This document shows positions 17,739-27,248 of a DNA stretch of 64,000 bases, piece by piece. The number at the start of each line of letters is the position of its first letter. Position 1 is the stretch's first letter. The position numbers and the translations under genes are program-made. This stretch comes from Chryseobacterium oncorhynchi. GTDB lineage: Bacteria > Bacteroidota > Bacteroidia > Flavobacteriales > Weeksellaceae. Below the pieces are notes generated by a model, which was not told where the DNA came from, did not search any database, and saw only the letters and a list, made by a program, of their open reading frames with translations. The stretch spans positions 310,001-374,000 of the forward strand of contig NZ_PPEI02000003.1 in assembly GCF_002899895.1 (NCBI RefSeq). Reading direction: 5' to 3'.

Positions 17739-19934
17739 TTATTTTGTGAACAACATTTCTCTGTATTTTGTCAACGGCCAAAGCTCATCGTCTACCATCA
17801 TCTCAAGTGCATCAGAAGCTTCTCTGATTCCGTCGAATAAAGGTTTTACATTGTTACAATAGCTTTCTGCCTGTTTTTGGCTGTCTGATATGCTTTTTGT
17901 TGTTTCTCTAGCTTTAAGAAGATCTTCAACGCCAAGTTTGATTTTAGAAACATTTTCAGAAATGCTTGTGATTAAACTCATTTGCTCTTTTGCCAATGGT
18001 TTAAATTCTTTATCTCCGAAGATCTCTTTAAGACCTTTTACGTTTTCAATTAATCTGTTCTGATAATTTAAAGCAGAAGGAATGATGTGGTTTCTTGCGA
18101 TATCACTTAATACTCTCGCCTCAATATCAATAACAGTAGAGTATTTCTCTAATTTAATTTCGTTTCTTGCTTCAACTTCTCTGTGGTTGAAAATTCCCAT
18201 CTCTTCATATAGATCTAAGAATTTCTTATCCATTTCCTGTTTAAGAGCTTCAGGGGTTGTTTTAAGGTTATTCAATCCTCTTTTCTCAGCTTCTTTTGCC
18301 CAGTCATCAGAGTATCCATCACCTTCAAACATGATGTTTTTACACTGCTTGATGTATTCTCTTAATATATTAAAGATCGCTTCATCTTTCTTAAGGCCGG
18401 TTTCAATTAAAGCGTCAACTTCTTTTTTGAAATCATTTAATTGTTTTGCGGCGATGGTATTCATTACGGTCATAGACTCTGCACAGTTTGCAGAAGATCC
18501 TACCGCTCTGATTTCAAATTTATTTCCTGTAAATGCAAAAGGAGAAGTTCTGTTTCTATCCGTGTTATCCAATAGGATTTCAGGGATTTTTCCAACTACA
18601 TTTAGTTTTAATTCTGTTTTTTCTTCCGGAGATAATTTCCCGTTAGTTACTTTTTCAAGTTCTTCCAAAACGCTGAACAACTGGGTTCCGATGAATACGG
18701 AGATAATTGCAGGTGGAGCTTCGTTGGCACCTAGTCTGTGATCGTTACTCGCGGAAGCAATACTTGCTCTTAAAAGGTCAGCATATTCGTGAACAGCTTT
18801 AATTGTATTCACGAAGAATGTTAAGAACTGTAAGTTTTTCTTTGGATTCTTTCCTGGGCTTAAAAGGTTTTCTCCTGTATCTGTAGCTAAAGACCAGTTA
18901 TTGTGCTTTCCGCTTCCGTTTACTCCTGCGAATGGCTTTTCGTGGAATAGGATGTGGAAGTGGTGTTTGTGAGCTACTCTTGCCATGATGTCCATCAATA
19001 AAGAGTTGTGGTCTACAGCAACGTTTACTTCTTCAAACATTGGGGCAAGCTCAAATTGGTTAGGTGCTACCTCGTTATGTCTTGTTGTTGCAGGGATACC
19101 CAATTTCATACATTCGATTTCCAACTCCTTCATAAAGTTCATTACTCTTGTAGGGATAGATCCGAAGTAGTGGTCGTCTAGCTGCTGTCCTTTTGCAGGA
19201 GAATGCCCTAATAATGTTTTACCTGTTAAAACAAGATCCGGACGTGATTGGTATAATGCTGAATCAACAAGAAAATATTCTTGTTCCCAACCTAGGGTAG
19301 GGGTTACCTTTGTTACGTTTTTATCAAAATACTGCATTACGCTGGTTGCAGCTTCATCTACAGCATTCAAAGCTCTTAATAAAGGTGCCTTGTAGTCCAA
19401 AGTTTCACCAGTATAAGAAATGAAGATGGAAGGAATACATAATGTAGTTCCCATGATGAAAGCAGGGGATGTAGGGTCCCAAGCTGTATAACCTCTTGCT
19501 TCGAATGTATTTCTGATTCCTCCGTTAGGGAAAGATGATGCATCTGGCTCCTGTTGGATTAGCATGTTTCCACTGAATCTTTCAATAGCTCTACCTCCTT
19601 CAATAGGTGTAAAGAAAGAATCGTGCTTTTCTGCAGTTGTCCCTGTCAAAGGCTGAAACCAGTGAGTGTAGTGAGTTACTCCTTTGCTCATAGCCCAGTC
19701 TTTCATCGCCACAGCTACCTGGTCTGCGATATGTCTTTGGATCTTAGTGCCTTTTTTAATGGCATCCATGATAGAACCGAACGCTTCTTTTGTTAAATAT
19801 TCTCTCATCGTTTCTTCCGAGAAAACATTTTTACAGAATAGTTCCGATAATTTTGCAGGGATTTCAACAGAGTTATCTTTTCTGAAATCCTTAAATGGTA
19901 GGGTTTCTAATGCTTTGAATCTTAAGGTTGACAT
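17739..19934 (-). CDS. glnA: Glutamine synthetase, type III (GlnN)
   Basis: This 731-residue enzyme is the size of the large GSIII class found in Bacteroidota and some cyanobacteria, about 1.6 times GSI. The N-terminal GSIII domain is followed by the catalytic domain with LGWEQEYFLVD (metal Glu residues), AGVNGSGKHNNWSLAT, the GANEAPPAIISVF segment and NRTSPFAFTGNKFEIRAVGS (phosphate/ATP Arg). A long helical C-terminal region completes it. It condenses ammonium with glutamate. It is monocistronic, with its own promoter box and terminator; no glnB or glnK is adjacent. Confidence 0.97.
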   Translation of the reverse strand: MSTLRFKALETLPFKDFRKDNSVEIPAKLSELFCKNVFSEETMREYLTKEAFGSIMDAIKKGTKIQRHIADQVAVAMKDWAMSKGVTHYTHWFQPLTGTTAEKHDSFFTPIEGGRAIERFSGNMLIQQEPDASSFPNGGIRNTFEARGYTAWDPTSPAFIMGTTLCIPSIFISYTGETLDYKAPLLRALNAVDEAATSVMQYFDKNVTKVTPTLGWEQEYFLVDSALYQSRPDLVLTGKTLLGHSPAKGQQLDDHYFGSIPTRVMNFMKELEIECMKLGIPATTRHNEVAPNQFELAPMFEEVNVAVDHNSLLMDIMARVAHKHHFHILFHEKPFAGVNGSGKHNNWSLATDTGENLLSPGKNPKKNLQFLTFFVNTIKAVHEYADLLRASIASASNDHRLGANEAPPAIISVFIGTQLFSVLEELEKVTNGKLSPEEKTELKLNVVGKIPEILLDNTDRNRTSPFAFTGNKFEIRAVGSSANCAESMTVMNTIAAKQLNDFKKEVDALIETGLKKDEAIFNILREYIKQCKNIMFEGDGYSDDWAKEAEKRGLNNLKTTPEALKQEMDKKFLDLYEEMGIFNHREVEARNEIKLEKYSTVIDIEARVLSDIARNHIIPSALNYQNRLIENVKGLKEIFGDKEFKPLAKEQMSLITSISENVSKIKLGVEDLLKARETTKSISDSQKQAESYCNNVKPLFDGIREASDALEMMVDDELWPLTKYREMLFTK

Positions 19935-19956
19935 ATTTGGGTGATTTTTTACAGGG

Positions 19957-19964
19957 CAAATTTA
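19957..19964 (-). promoter_or_regulatory. -7 promoter box of glnA
   Basis: The minus strand reads TAAATTTG, 22 bp upstream of the glnA ATG. Confidence 0.6.
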
Positions 19965-20149
19965 CAAAAAAAATGAATCGAAAATATTTTACCCCTGTTT
20001 TTTTTAGGGGTATTTTGAATTTTAACTAAAATTTAAACAATGGTTTTACTTTTTTGAGAGGGGTGGTTTGAGATTTAGACTTATTGTTACGAAAAGTTAA
20101 AATAGAAAATAGCATTGAACAGTGGAGGAAATACAGTGTTGGAGGTTTT

Positions 20150-20677
20150 CTATGTAGTTATGATATGTTTTCTAAAAATAACCATATTAATTATAATTGT
20201 TATTACTAGACATATTATAGTTATAGCATTTGAGCCATACCCCTCATTACAAAACTGCATAAAAATAGGATAAGTGAGAGCTAATGATAAAATATAACTA
20301 ATGTAGAACTTCTGAAAGTACAGATTGATCAGATACATTGTTATCATTGATATAATAACTAATCCCCCGATTCCGTCCAATATCCCAAATAATCCTATTA
20401 TAGTGCTCCTCAATAGCAATAAGAGGATGTTGTTATGAAAAATACCATCATCAGCCTTGCCCTCTTTTATGATTAGAAATATAATCAGCAGTAAAAAATA
20501 AATTAAGATATGACATATCCATACTTTCCAAAAAAGGGAAATATTATTTAATCTGCCTTTCATCAGGGTAAATGCTTTTGATATTGTCATATTGCTGTCT
20601 GAATTGAATTTATTTTTTAACCTCAGCCATAAAACTTTATGCTTGTATAAATATAAGATTAAAACCGTAATATTCAT
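20150..20677 (-). CDS. Uncharacterised four-helix membrane protein
   Basis: I do not recognise this 175-residue protein. It contains four strongly hydrophobic segments (about 52-70, 88-110, 105-125 and 150-168), few charges and an Ile/Leu/Phe-rich composition. The stretch MTISKAFTLMKGRLNNISLFWKVW begins at Met30 and looks like a natural cytoplasmic start, so translation may begin at 20590 instead. No promoter box, partner gene or known motif was found. A lone small inner-membrane protein is the safest description. Confidence 0.55.
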   Translation of the reverse strand: MNITVLILYLYKHKVLWLRLKNKFNSDSNMTISKAFTLMKGRLNNISLFWKVWICHILIYFLLLIIFLIIKEGKADDGIFHNNILLLLLRSTIIGLFGILDGIGGLVIISMITMYLINLYFQKFYISYILSLALTYPIFMQFCNEGYGSNAITIICLVITIIINMVIFRKHIITT

Positions 20678-20789
20678 TTCATATTAAAATAAAGAAGAAG
20701 ATCATTATATCTTAAAATAATACTGTCTATTTATGGGTTTTAAACAACTTAATTAAAAGATAGTTAAAATAAGTTGAGCGGAGATTTTG

Positions 20790-20797
20790 TATATTTG
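20790..20797 (+). promoter_or_regulatory. -7 promoter box fixing the start of the next gene
   Basis: TATATTTG lies 15 bp before the ATG at 20813 and downstream of the longer ORF start at 20774, so 20813 is the start. Confidence 0.6.
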
Positions 20798-20812
20798 TGT
20801 GAAATTTATTTT

Positions 20813-22504
20813 ATGACAAATTCTAGAGCAAGAGAAACTACAGAGGCTATTGAAAGGTTATACATCTCTATGAGACATTTATTTTATAGAGGATTTTTCA
20901 AGCCAGGAGGGGTTTCAGGAGAAAGTATCAGAAGTTTGTTGAAGACGATCAATCCGGAAATTTATGGTACCATGAATATTCCAAACAAATTGGAACTGGA
21001 CGGGTTGATGTATGTTTTAGACAGGCTTCCTGAGGGGATTGAGGAATGTGCTTTTATTCATCTTACATCAGATGAGGGGTTTGATAAAGGAAGTTTCGAA
21101 CCTATTGTTCCAAAGAAAAGAAGAAGAAACTGCTATAGGATAGACGAACACCAGATGAATATTGAGGTTCTTTTGGGCCGTTCCGAAATTTATGACATTC
21201 TTACCCACCTTACATTCTTATTTATAGAAGCGGACAAAATCCGTAATCTAGCTTTCATTCAGGATGAAAACTGGAAGCCGATCCGTGCCTTTAAAATTAT
21301 TGAAGAGGTGGTGAAAGGAGAGAAAAAATTCAGCAGAAAAGAGAAAGAAGTGGCACTTATTCATCTTTCTTCTTTAATAGGAAGATCCTTTGATGAAACA
21401 CTAAGAGCTTACAATACTTTTGGAGATGATGATAATCCTGACCGTTTATTTAAGATCATTTACAACCTAGGAAAGGTAAGTCTTGAAGATGCGAAAGGGG
21501 CAAGAGAAAGAGAAATTCATTTCAGTGCTATATTAAAGGAAAGAGTAGGACATCACTATTTTGGTGAAAAATGGGCGAACAAAGTGAAAGAGGTTTTATT
21601 TGAAAATAATCTTCACATGCGTCCGTTACATATTATTTCTGCCAATATGCACTCAGTAAAAAATATGTTGTATGCAAATGAAGCTCTTAAAAAGAAGCAT
21701 AATAATGAGGTAGACTATAAGCTGTATGAAGAAATTTCAAATAAGAAAGAACTTCGTGACAAGGTGTTAAAATATGCCATGGACGAGGGGATGATTCATA
21801 TTGCTGATAAAAGCGGAAGTAATATTGATGTTCAAATCATTGATCTTAGTAAGACAAATCTGAAGAACACTCCATTTGCTGACTGCAAGTTCTCTGGAGA
21901 TGATGTGGTGATGGTATTCGACTATGCATTCGGAGAGCAGGCTTTCGAGGTAATGGATGAGCTATTGAAGCCTTTTGAACATAAAGGAGAAATACACATG
22001 ATGCATGTGAAATCTGTTTCTATTATGGGGAAAGCAGGAATTCTTACCGGTGCAAAAGGAGATATTATGATCCCGACTTCTCATATTTTTGAAGGAACTG
22101 CTGACAACTATCCTTTTGAGAATGCATTAAAGCTTGATGATTTCAATGACGATGAACTAAAGGCTTTTGAAGGTCCGATGATCACTGTTTTAGGAACATC
22201 CCTTCAGAATAAGGATATTCTTTCTTACTTTATGAATACTTCATGGAAAGCCATTGGTCTTGAAATGGAAGGAGCGCATTACCAGAAAGCTATTCAGGTA
22301 GCATCCAAGATCAGACACCACATTTCACCGGATCTGTTCGTTTGCTATGCTTACTATGCTTCGGATAATCCTCTGGAAACAGGAAGTACATTATCTTCAG
22401 GAGGTTTAGGTCTTACAGGAGTGAAACCAACATACCTGATCACATTGAGAATCCTTGAAAAAATCCTTAGAAGTGCAAAAAAAGAAGCTTCTGCTAAAAA
22501 ATAA
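20813..22504 (+). CDS. DUF6909-like protein with a phosphorylase-like C-terminal domain
   Basis: The protein is 563 residues from MTNSRARETTEAIERLYISM. I recall this as a Bacteroidota family (DUF6909) without an assigned function. The N-terminal half (about 1-320) is helical and charged. The C-terminal part (about 350-550) has features of the nucleoside phosphorylase/AMP nucleosidase fold: VVMVFDYAFGEQAFEVMDEL, a Gly/Ala-rich loop MGKAGILTGAKGDIMIP, and GLEMEGAHYQKAIQ, which resembles the phosphorylase EME(A/G)A motif with its ribose-binding Met-Glu. A nucleotide- or nucleoside-processing role is inference. It is monocistronic with its own terminator. Confidence 0.75.
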   Translation: MTNSRARETTEAIERLYISMRHLFYRGFFKPGGVSGESIRSLLKTINPEIYGTMNIPNKLELDGLMYVLDRLPEGIEECAFIHLTSDEGFDKGSFEPIVPKKRRRNCYRIDEHQMNIEVLLGRSEIYDILTHLTFLFIEADKIRNLAFIQDENWKPIRAFKIIEEVVKGEKKFSRKEKEVALIHLSSLIGRSFDETLRAYNTFGDDDNPDRLFKIIYNLGKVSLEDAKGAREREIHFSAILKERVGHHYFGEKWANKVKEVLFENNLHMRPLHIISANMHSVKNMLYANEALKKKHNNEVDYKLYEEISNKKELRDKVLKYAMDEGMIHIADKSGSNIDVQIIDLSKTNLKNTPFADCKFSGDDVVMVFDYAFGEQAFEVMDELLKPFEHKGEIHMMHVKSVSIMGKAGILTGAKGDIMIPTSHIFEGTADNYPFENALKLDDFNDDELKAFEGPMITVLGTSLQNKDILSYFMNTSWKAIGLEMEGAHYQKAIQVASKIRHHISPDLFVCYAYYASDNPLETGSTLSSGGLGLTGVKPTYLITLRILEKILRSAKKEASAKK

Positions 22505-22529
22505 TTGTAGTTTTAAATTACAAAATCAG

Positions 22530-22559
22530 CCTCAGGTGTATCTGCATCTGAGGTTTTTT
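22530..22559 (+). terminator. Terminator of the DUF6909-like gene
   Basis: CCTCAGGTG and CATCTGAGG form a 9-bp stem with one wobble and a 6-nt loop, followed by TTTTTT. Confidence 0.85.
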
Positions 22560-22717
22560 GTGTTTAAGAAATTCACTCTATTGATGTTCAAAAATTTCTT
22601 TTAACAATTGAAATAAAAATCAATCTAAAACCATATTCAACAGAATAAAACCTCCGGATAACTCCTGTTTGAGGTTTTTATTTAAAATAACTACCTTTAG
22701 AAAAAATAAAATTTTAA

Positions 22718-24556
22718 ATGAGAAAATCGGCTGCAATCATTTTTGCGTTTATCATTTCACAATTTCATGCTCAGCAAGGAGCTTATTATCAGCAGGCTGC
22801 GAAATACAAGATGGATATTGATGTTAACGCTGAAAAATTTACCTATCAGGGAAAACAAACCTTAGAATACACCAACAATTCTCCGGATGAGCTGAATGTG
22901 GTTTATTTCCACTTATATTGGAATGCTTTTAAGCGTAATTCGATGATGGATCAAAGGGTGGCTTCCCAAGGGAAAAATGGTGACTCAAGATTGCAAAAGG
23001 ACGGGATCTCAAGATTGTCTTCTATTCCAAAAGATCAGGAGGGCGCTCAAAATATTCACTGGATCAAGCAAAATGGCAAGGATCTGAAGTTTGAAGTTCA
23101 GGAAACCATCATGAAAGTGTATCTGGCAGAGCCTATCAAGCCAAATTCTACAACAACTTTTACAATGGATTGGGATGCTGTAATTCCTGAGCAGATTAGA
23201 AGAAGCGGAAGAAATAACAGAGAAGGTGTAGATATGACCATGACGCAATGGTACCCAAAAATTGCTGAATATGATTATGATGGCTGGGCAACCTTTGATT
23301 ATATGGGAAGAGAATTCCATGCACCGTTTTCAGATTTTGATGTCAATATTAAGATCAATAAAGATTATGTAGTAGGAGCAGGAGGAATTCTTGAAAACCC
23401 AGCTGATGTAAAAGGATATGAGGCTAATGCAAAAATAAAGGCTGAGAAAGATAAAAAAGTTACCTGGAAATGGACCGCAAAGAACATTCTTGACTTTGCA
23501 TGGAGTGCAGACAGGGATTATTCTGTAGAAAGCTTTAACGTTCCGGAGGGACCGAAAGTATATTTAGTATATCAAAAAAATGATAAGACTAAAGCGTGGA
23601 GTGAGGCGCCTTCTTATATCACAAAGTATTTCCAGATCATGAATTCTCATTTCGGAAAATATGTATATCCTACCTATGCGTTTATTCAAGGAGGTGATGG
23701 TGGAATGGAGTATGGAATGTGTACGATGATTCTTGGAGAGGCTAAAAATATTAAAGATTTAATGGGTCTTATGGCTCATGAAGGAGCGCACTCATGGTAT
23801 CAGCAGATGCTTGCAACCAATGAATCTGTACGTCCATGGATGGATGAGGGCTTTACAAGCTACGCAGAGGGGTATACAATGCACCAGCTATTTCCTGAAG
23901 AACTTCCAAATCCTTTTGCTAAAACCATAGAAGCCTACAGAAACTTCATTAAAAAAGGAATTGAAGAACCTGCAGTTTGGTTAGGAGACCACCATGACAA
24001 CGGAACGGCTTATACTTATTCTACCTATGTGAAAGGAGAATTGTATCTGGTACAGTTAGGATACATTATGGGGGAGCAAAACCTTGCAGAAACCCTAAAG
24101 CAATATTATGATCAATGGAGTATGAAGCATCCTTCAGATAGAGATTTTCTTCATATTGCCCAAAAGGTTTCCGGTATGGATCTGAAGTGGTTTCACAATT
24201 ACTGGATCAATACTACCAAAACAATTGATTATGGAATTAAGGATGTAAAGTATGATGAAAAATCTACTACAATTACCCTTGTTAACAATGGTCAGGTTCC
24301 AATGCCAATTGATTTCAGTGTAATGACAACGGATAAAAAGATTGTTACTTACCAGATTCCATTAAACATGACGCATACATGGAAAGAGAAAGACATTTAT
24401 GGTGATTTTAAAACAATGCCATATTGGCCTTGGACACAGAAAGAATATACCATTACTATTCCTTATGCAAAATCTCAATTATCTGTGTTGGGAATTGATT
24501 TCAGCCAAAGAATTGCAGATGTAAACATGGCGGATAATTTTGTAGAAGTAAAATAA
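22718..24556 (+). CDS. M1-family zinc metallopeptidase, secreted
   Basis: This 612-residue protein has a signal peptide (MRKSAAIIFAFIISQFHAQ). The gluzincin site is complete: HEGAH gives His354, Glu355 and His358, and Glu377 in WMDEGF is the third zinc ligand at the expected spacing. The exopeptidase motif appears as GGMEY at 328-332, a variant of GAMEN, so it should be an aminopeptidase. A beta-sandwich N-domain precedes the catalytic domain. It is monocistronic and probably periplasmic or outer-membrane associated; no type IX sorting domain is seen. Confidence 0.93.
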   Translation: MRKSAAIIFAFIISQFHAQQGAYYQQAAKYKMDIDVNAEKFTYQGKQTLEYTNNSPDELNVVYFHLYWNAFKRNSMMDQRVASQGKNGDSRLQKDGISRLSSIPKDQEGAQNIHWIKQNGKDLKFEVQETIMKVYLAEPIKPNSTTTFTMDWDAVIPEQIRRSGRNNREGVDMTMTQWYPKIAEYDYDGWATFDYMGREFHAPFSDFDVNIKINKDYVVGAGGILENPADVKGYEANAKIKAEKDKKVTWKWTAKNILDFAWSADRDYSVESFNVPEGPKVYLVYQKNDKTKAWSEAPSYITKYFQIMNSHFGKYVYPTYAFIQGGDGGMEYGMCTMILGEAKNIKDLMGLMAHEGAHSWYQQMLATNESVRPWMDEGFTSYAEGYTMHQLFPEELPNPFAKTIEAYRNFIKKGIEEPAVWLGDHHDNGTAYTYSTYVKGELYLVQLGYIMGEQNLAETLKQYYDQWSMKHPSDRDFLHIAQKVSGMDLKWFHNYWINTTKTIDYGIKDVKYDEKSTTITLVNNGQVPMPIDFSVMTTDKKIVTYQIPLNMTHTWKEKDIYGDFKTMPYWPWTQKEYTITIPYAKSQLSVLGIDFSQRIADVNMADNFVEVK

Positions 24557-24574
24557 AAAGATAAACATATAGAT

Positions 24575-24608
24575 AAAAGGAGTATTTGCAAATACTCCTT
24601 TTATTTTT
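24575..24608 (+). terminator. Terminator of the M1 peptidase gene
   Basis: AAAAGGAGTATTTG and CAAATACTCCTTTT form a perfect 14-bp palindrome that would fold with a small loop, followed by a T-rich tract. Confidence 0.85.
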
Positions 24609-24610
24609 TA

Positions 24611-24618
24611 TAAATTTG
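24611..24618 (+). promoter_or_regulatory. -7 promoter box of coaX
   Basis: TAAATTTG lies 40 bp upstream of the coaX ATG. Confidence 0.6.
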
Positions 24619-24658
24619 AAGCTCAAATTTTTTCAAATCATAGCCTGTTAAAATATAA

Positions 24659-25417
24659 ATGAATTCAATTGTAATAAATGTAGGGAACAGCAATATCAGA
24701 TTCGGCCTTTTTAATGGTGATAATTGTGATATTTCCTGGGTGATCAATACGAAACCTTACAGGACAGCTGATGAGCTGTATGTACAAATGCTGATGCTTT
24801 ATCAGACCTATAAAATTGATCCAAAAGAAATAAATAAAGTGATCATAGGATCGGTAGTTCCTCAGCTTACCAAAGTGATGAGTTCAGGGATTAAAAAGAT
24901 TCATGGAGTAACTCCGGTAATTGTTGACAGGGCAACTCCATCAGGAGTACAAGCAAAATCAAAGCAGATGGGAACGGATATTTATGCCAATCTTGTCGCC
25001 GCTCACAATTTGTACCCAGACAGAAAAAAAATTGTTATCGACTTCGGAACGGCTCTTACCGCAAGCTGTGTAACGGAAACAGGAGAAACACTTGGAGTGA
25101 TTATCGCTCCGGGAATTGTAACTTCCTTAAACTCTCTGATTAATCAAACAGCCCAGCTTCCTGATATAGAACTTAAAAAACCAAAAACTGTTTTAGGACT
25201 GGATACCGTAACTTGTATGCAAAGTGGAATGGTGTATGGATTTTTGGGAATGGTAGAGGGTTTTATTGATCGTATTAATGAAGAGGTGAATGATGACTGT
25301 TTCGTGGTAGCAACAGGAGGCGTTTCTCATGTTTATAAGCCTTTAACGAATAAGATCCATGTGATGGATAGACTGCATACCTTAAAAGGACTTTATTTTC
25401 TAGGAAAAGACCTGTAA
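24659..25417 (+). CDS. coaX: Type III pantothenate kinase
   Basis: This 252-residue ASKHA-fold kinase phosphorylates pantothenate, the first step of CoA synthesis. N-terminal VGNSNIRFGLF is the phosphate loop; GTDIYANLVAAH and DFGTALTAS carry the catalytic Asp region, and VVATGG near 217-222 closes the fold. The length is normal for CoaX. A GNAT gene follows after a 41-bp gap, possibly on the same transcript. Confidence 0.96.
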   Translation: MNSIVINVGNSNIRFGLFNGDNCDISWVINTKPYRTADELYVQMLMLYQTYKIDPKEINKVIIGSVVPQLTKVMSSGIKKIHGVTPVIVDRATPSGVQAKSKQMGTDIYANLVAAHNLYPDRKKIVIDFGTALTASCVTETGETLGVIIAPGIVTSLNSLINQTAQLPDIELKKPKTVLGLDTVTCMQSGMVYGFLGMVEGFIDRINEEVNDDCFVVATGGVSHVYKPLTNKIHVMDRLHTLKGLYFLGKDL

Positions 25418-25458
25418 ATTTATATTAAGGCCCAACCTTAGTTTTAATCTTGAGTAAA

Positions 25459-25995
25459 ATGAAAGAATTAAATACATTTCCAATAATAGAAACCGAAAGG
25501 CTTATTCTCTCACAGTTGGAAGAGGCAGATGTCCCTTTTATTGTAGAGCTTCTTCAGCATAGAATTTATTCAGATCTTACTTCTAATATCCCTTACCCCT
25601 ATACAGAAAATGATGCTAAGCTTTGGTTAAAGATGTCTAAGGATGCCCTTGAAAATAATAGCGGTTATACCTTTGGGATCCGTAACAAGGAAAAGCTGCT
25701 TATTGGAGCCATCGGACTGCATGACAGAGATGATGATAAAGCTGAGTTGGGATATTGGATAGGAATTCCTTATTGGAATAAAGGATATGTCACCGAGGCT
25801 GCGAGAGCTATTGTAAATTTTGGTTTTAAGGAACTGAATTTCAATAAAATATTTGCTACTCACTTTCTTCATAATCCGGCATCCGGCAAGATTATGGAAA
25901 AGATAGGAATGGAGAAAGAAGCTCTTTTGAAACAACATATGAAAAAAGATGGTGAATATTTTGATATTGCGATGTATTCTATTTTCAAAAAATAA
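25459..25995 (+). CDS. GNAT-family N-acetyltransferase, RimJ/RimL type
   Basis: The protein is 178 residues from the ATG at 25459; a TTG three codons earlier is less likely. The fold opens with the RimL-type PIIETERLILSQL strand, then the central GAIGLHDRDDDKAELGYWIG sheet, the GYVTEAARAIVNFGF acetyl-CoA pyrophosphate loop and NKIFATHFLHNPASGKIMEK, in which the Asn-x-x-S is typical. Substrate unknown: ribosomal-protein N-termini, small amines or antibiotics are all possible. It is convergent with tadA. Confidence 0.9.
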   Translation: MKELNTFPIIETERLILSQLEEADVPFIVELLQHRIYSDLTSNIPYPYTENDAKLWLKMSKDALENNSGYTFGIRNKEKLLIGAIGLHDRDDDKAELGYWIGIPYWNKGYVTEAARAIVNFGFKELNFNKIFATHFLHNPASGKIMEKIGMEKEALLKQHMKKDGEYFDIAMYSIFKK

Positions 25996-26028
25996 AGGAT
26001 TCTCATTACCTCTTAAAAATATAAAAAT

Positions 26029-26048
26029 AGCCTTTAAGGCTGTTTTTT
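26029..26048 (+). terminator. Possible terminator after the GNAT gene
   Basis: A short AGCC/GGCT stem with a 5-nt loop is followed by seven T. The stem is weak but the T-run is good. Confidence 0.5.
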
Positions 26049-26083
26049 TGCTTCATATAGCTTGTATTTTTATTAAAGTAAAA

Positions 26084-26515
26084 TTATCTTTTACTTTTGA
26101 AAAAGGACTTAACAATGGATGAACATTCGTTTTCCATGATGCCTGTAATAATTTCTGTTTTGGGATGTAGAGAAAGATGTTTATTGATAAAGCCCCTCTG
26201 TTCATCTCTGGCACCAATAACTACTTTTGAGATCTGTGACCAGGAGAGTGCACCAGAGCACATTACACAAGGTTCCATTGTTACATACAGGGTACAGTCT
26301 TTTAAGTATTTGCCTCCTAAGAAGTTTGCGGCTGAGGTTATTGCCTGCATTTCAGCGTGAGCGGTAACATCATTTAATGTTTCTGTAAGATTGTGAGCTC
26401 TTGCAATAATCCGGTTATTGGAAACTACGACACATCCTATAGGAACCTCATCTTTCTCCAAAGCCGTTTCTGCTTCCTGTAAAGCCATTTTCATGTAATA
26501 TTCGTCAGTAAACAT
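26084..26515 (-). CDS. tadA: tRNA(Arg) adenosine-34 deaminase
   Basis: This 143-residue zinc deaminase makes inosine at the wobble position of tRNA-Arg(ACG). HAEMQAI supplies zinc ligand His53 and proton shuttle Glu55, and PCVMCSGAL supplies Cys83 and Cys86. The N-terminal helix MKMALQEAETALEKDEVPIG is typical. A TonB-C-like gene lies 51 bp upstream. The CDA superfamily also contains guanine deaminases, but size and motifs favour TadA. Confidence 0.95.
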   Translation of the reverse strand: MFTDEYYMKMALQEAETALEKDEVPIGCVVVSNNRIIARAHNLTETLNDVTAHAEMQAITSAANFLGGKYLKDCTLYVTMEPCVMCSGALSWSQISKVVIGARDEQRGFINKHLSLHPKTEIITGIMENECSSIVKSFFKSKR

Positions 26516-26566
26516 TGTAATCGAAATTTAAAATAAAAAATAAAAACAAAGAAGAATACGTCTTCA

Positions 26567-27193
26567 TTAATCTGAAATAGTTAAGGTTAAAGGAATTCTG
26601 AAACGAAATCTTTCCGGATCACCTTTAAAAAGGGCAGGAGAAAATTTTTCAGTAATAGAATACAATGCAATTTCAGCCTGTCTGTTGAACGTGAAATTAT
26701 CGCCTTGGGCGTGAACATTGCTGACACTTCCGTCTTTTTCCACAATAAAAACAACATCTGTTTTTACGGTTTTAGCATCAGAATTAACACCATCAACGTA
26801 AAGTAGGTTGGCTACTTCTTGCCTCAAAATATTCATCCCTCCTGGATAATCAGCAATCTTTTCTACATTGGCTGGTTTATCAGTAAGATTTTGAGAGATT
26901 CCACCTATTGTTTTCAGTGTCTGAAGATCTTCTATATTTCTTACCTTTAGCAAAGCCCCGATTAAAGCGGTATTCTCAATACTGTCCATTTTTTTCATGA
27001 AAAAAAGAAAGTCTCCTTTGATTGCTTCCTTTTTAAAAGTATTGCTTTCTGCGTCAAATTTTTTCTTGAACTCCTTATTCAGCATGCCTCTGTGCTGGTT
27101 GTAGTAGTTTTTCACAAGCCGAAATTCTTCTTTCTGCTGTGATAAGCAAAATGAAGAAATAATACAGCAAATGCAAATGAATAAAGTTCTCAA
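26567..27193 (-). CDS. Secreted protein with TonB C-terminal-like domain
   Basis: This 208-residue protein starts at TTG (27193); no in-frame ATG is available upstream or inside the signal peptide MRTLFICICCIISSFCLS. The middle is helical and Lys-rich. Residues from about 125 resemble the TonB/energy-transducer C-terminal fold, with VKTDVVFIVEKDGSVSNVHA and the final RFRIPLTLTISD strand. Without a membrane anchor it cannot be a classical energy transducer; many such Bacteroidota proteins are secreted and have no known role. No promoter box was found. Confidence 0.7.
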   Translation of the reverse strand: MRTLFICICCIISSFCLSQQKEEFRLVKNYYNQHRGMLNKEFKKKFDAESNTFKKEAIKGDFLFFMKKMDSIENTALIGALLKVRNIEDLQTLKTIGGISQNLTDKPANVEKIADYPGGMNILRQEVANLLYVDGVNSDAKTVKTDVVFIVEKDGSVSNVHAQGDNFTFNRQAEIALYSITEKFSPALFKGDPERFRFRIPLTLTISD

Positions 27194-27248
27194 TAAGGGT
27201 ATATTTATGTAAATATAATCAAAAAATATGAGAATTATTTATGATCTG

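Noticed and set aside
18082-18741. 219-residue plus-strand ORF inside glnA
   Set aside because: It is antisense to the well-conserved glnA coding region, and its translation is low in features. It is a shadow ORF.
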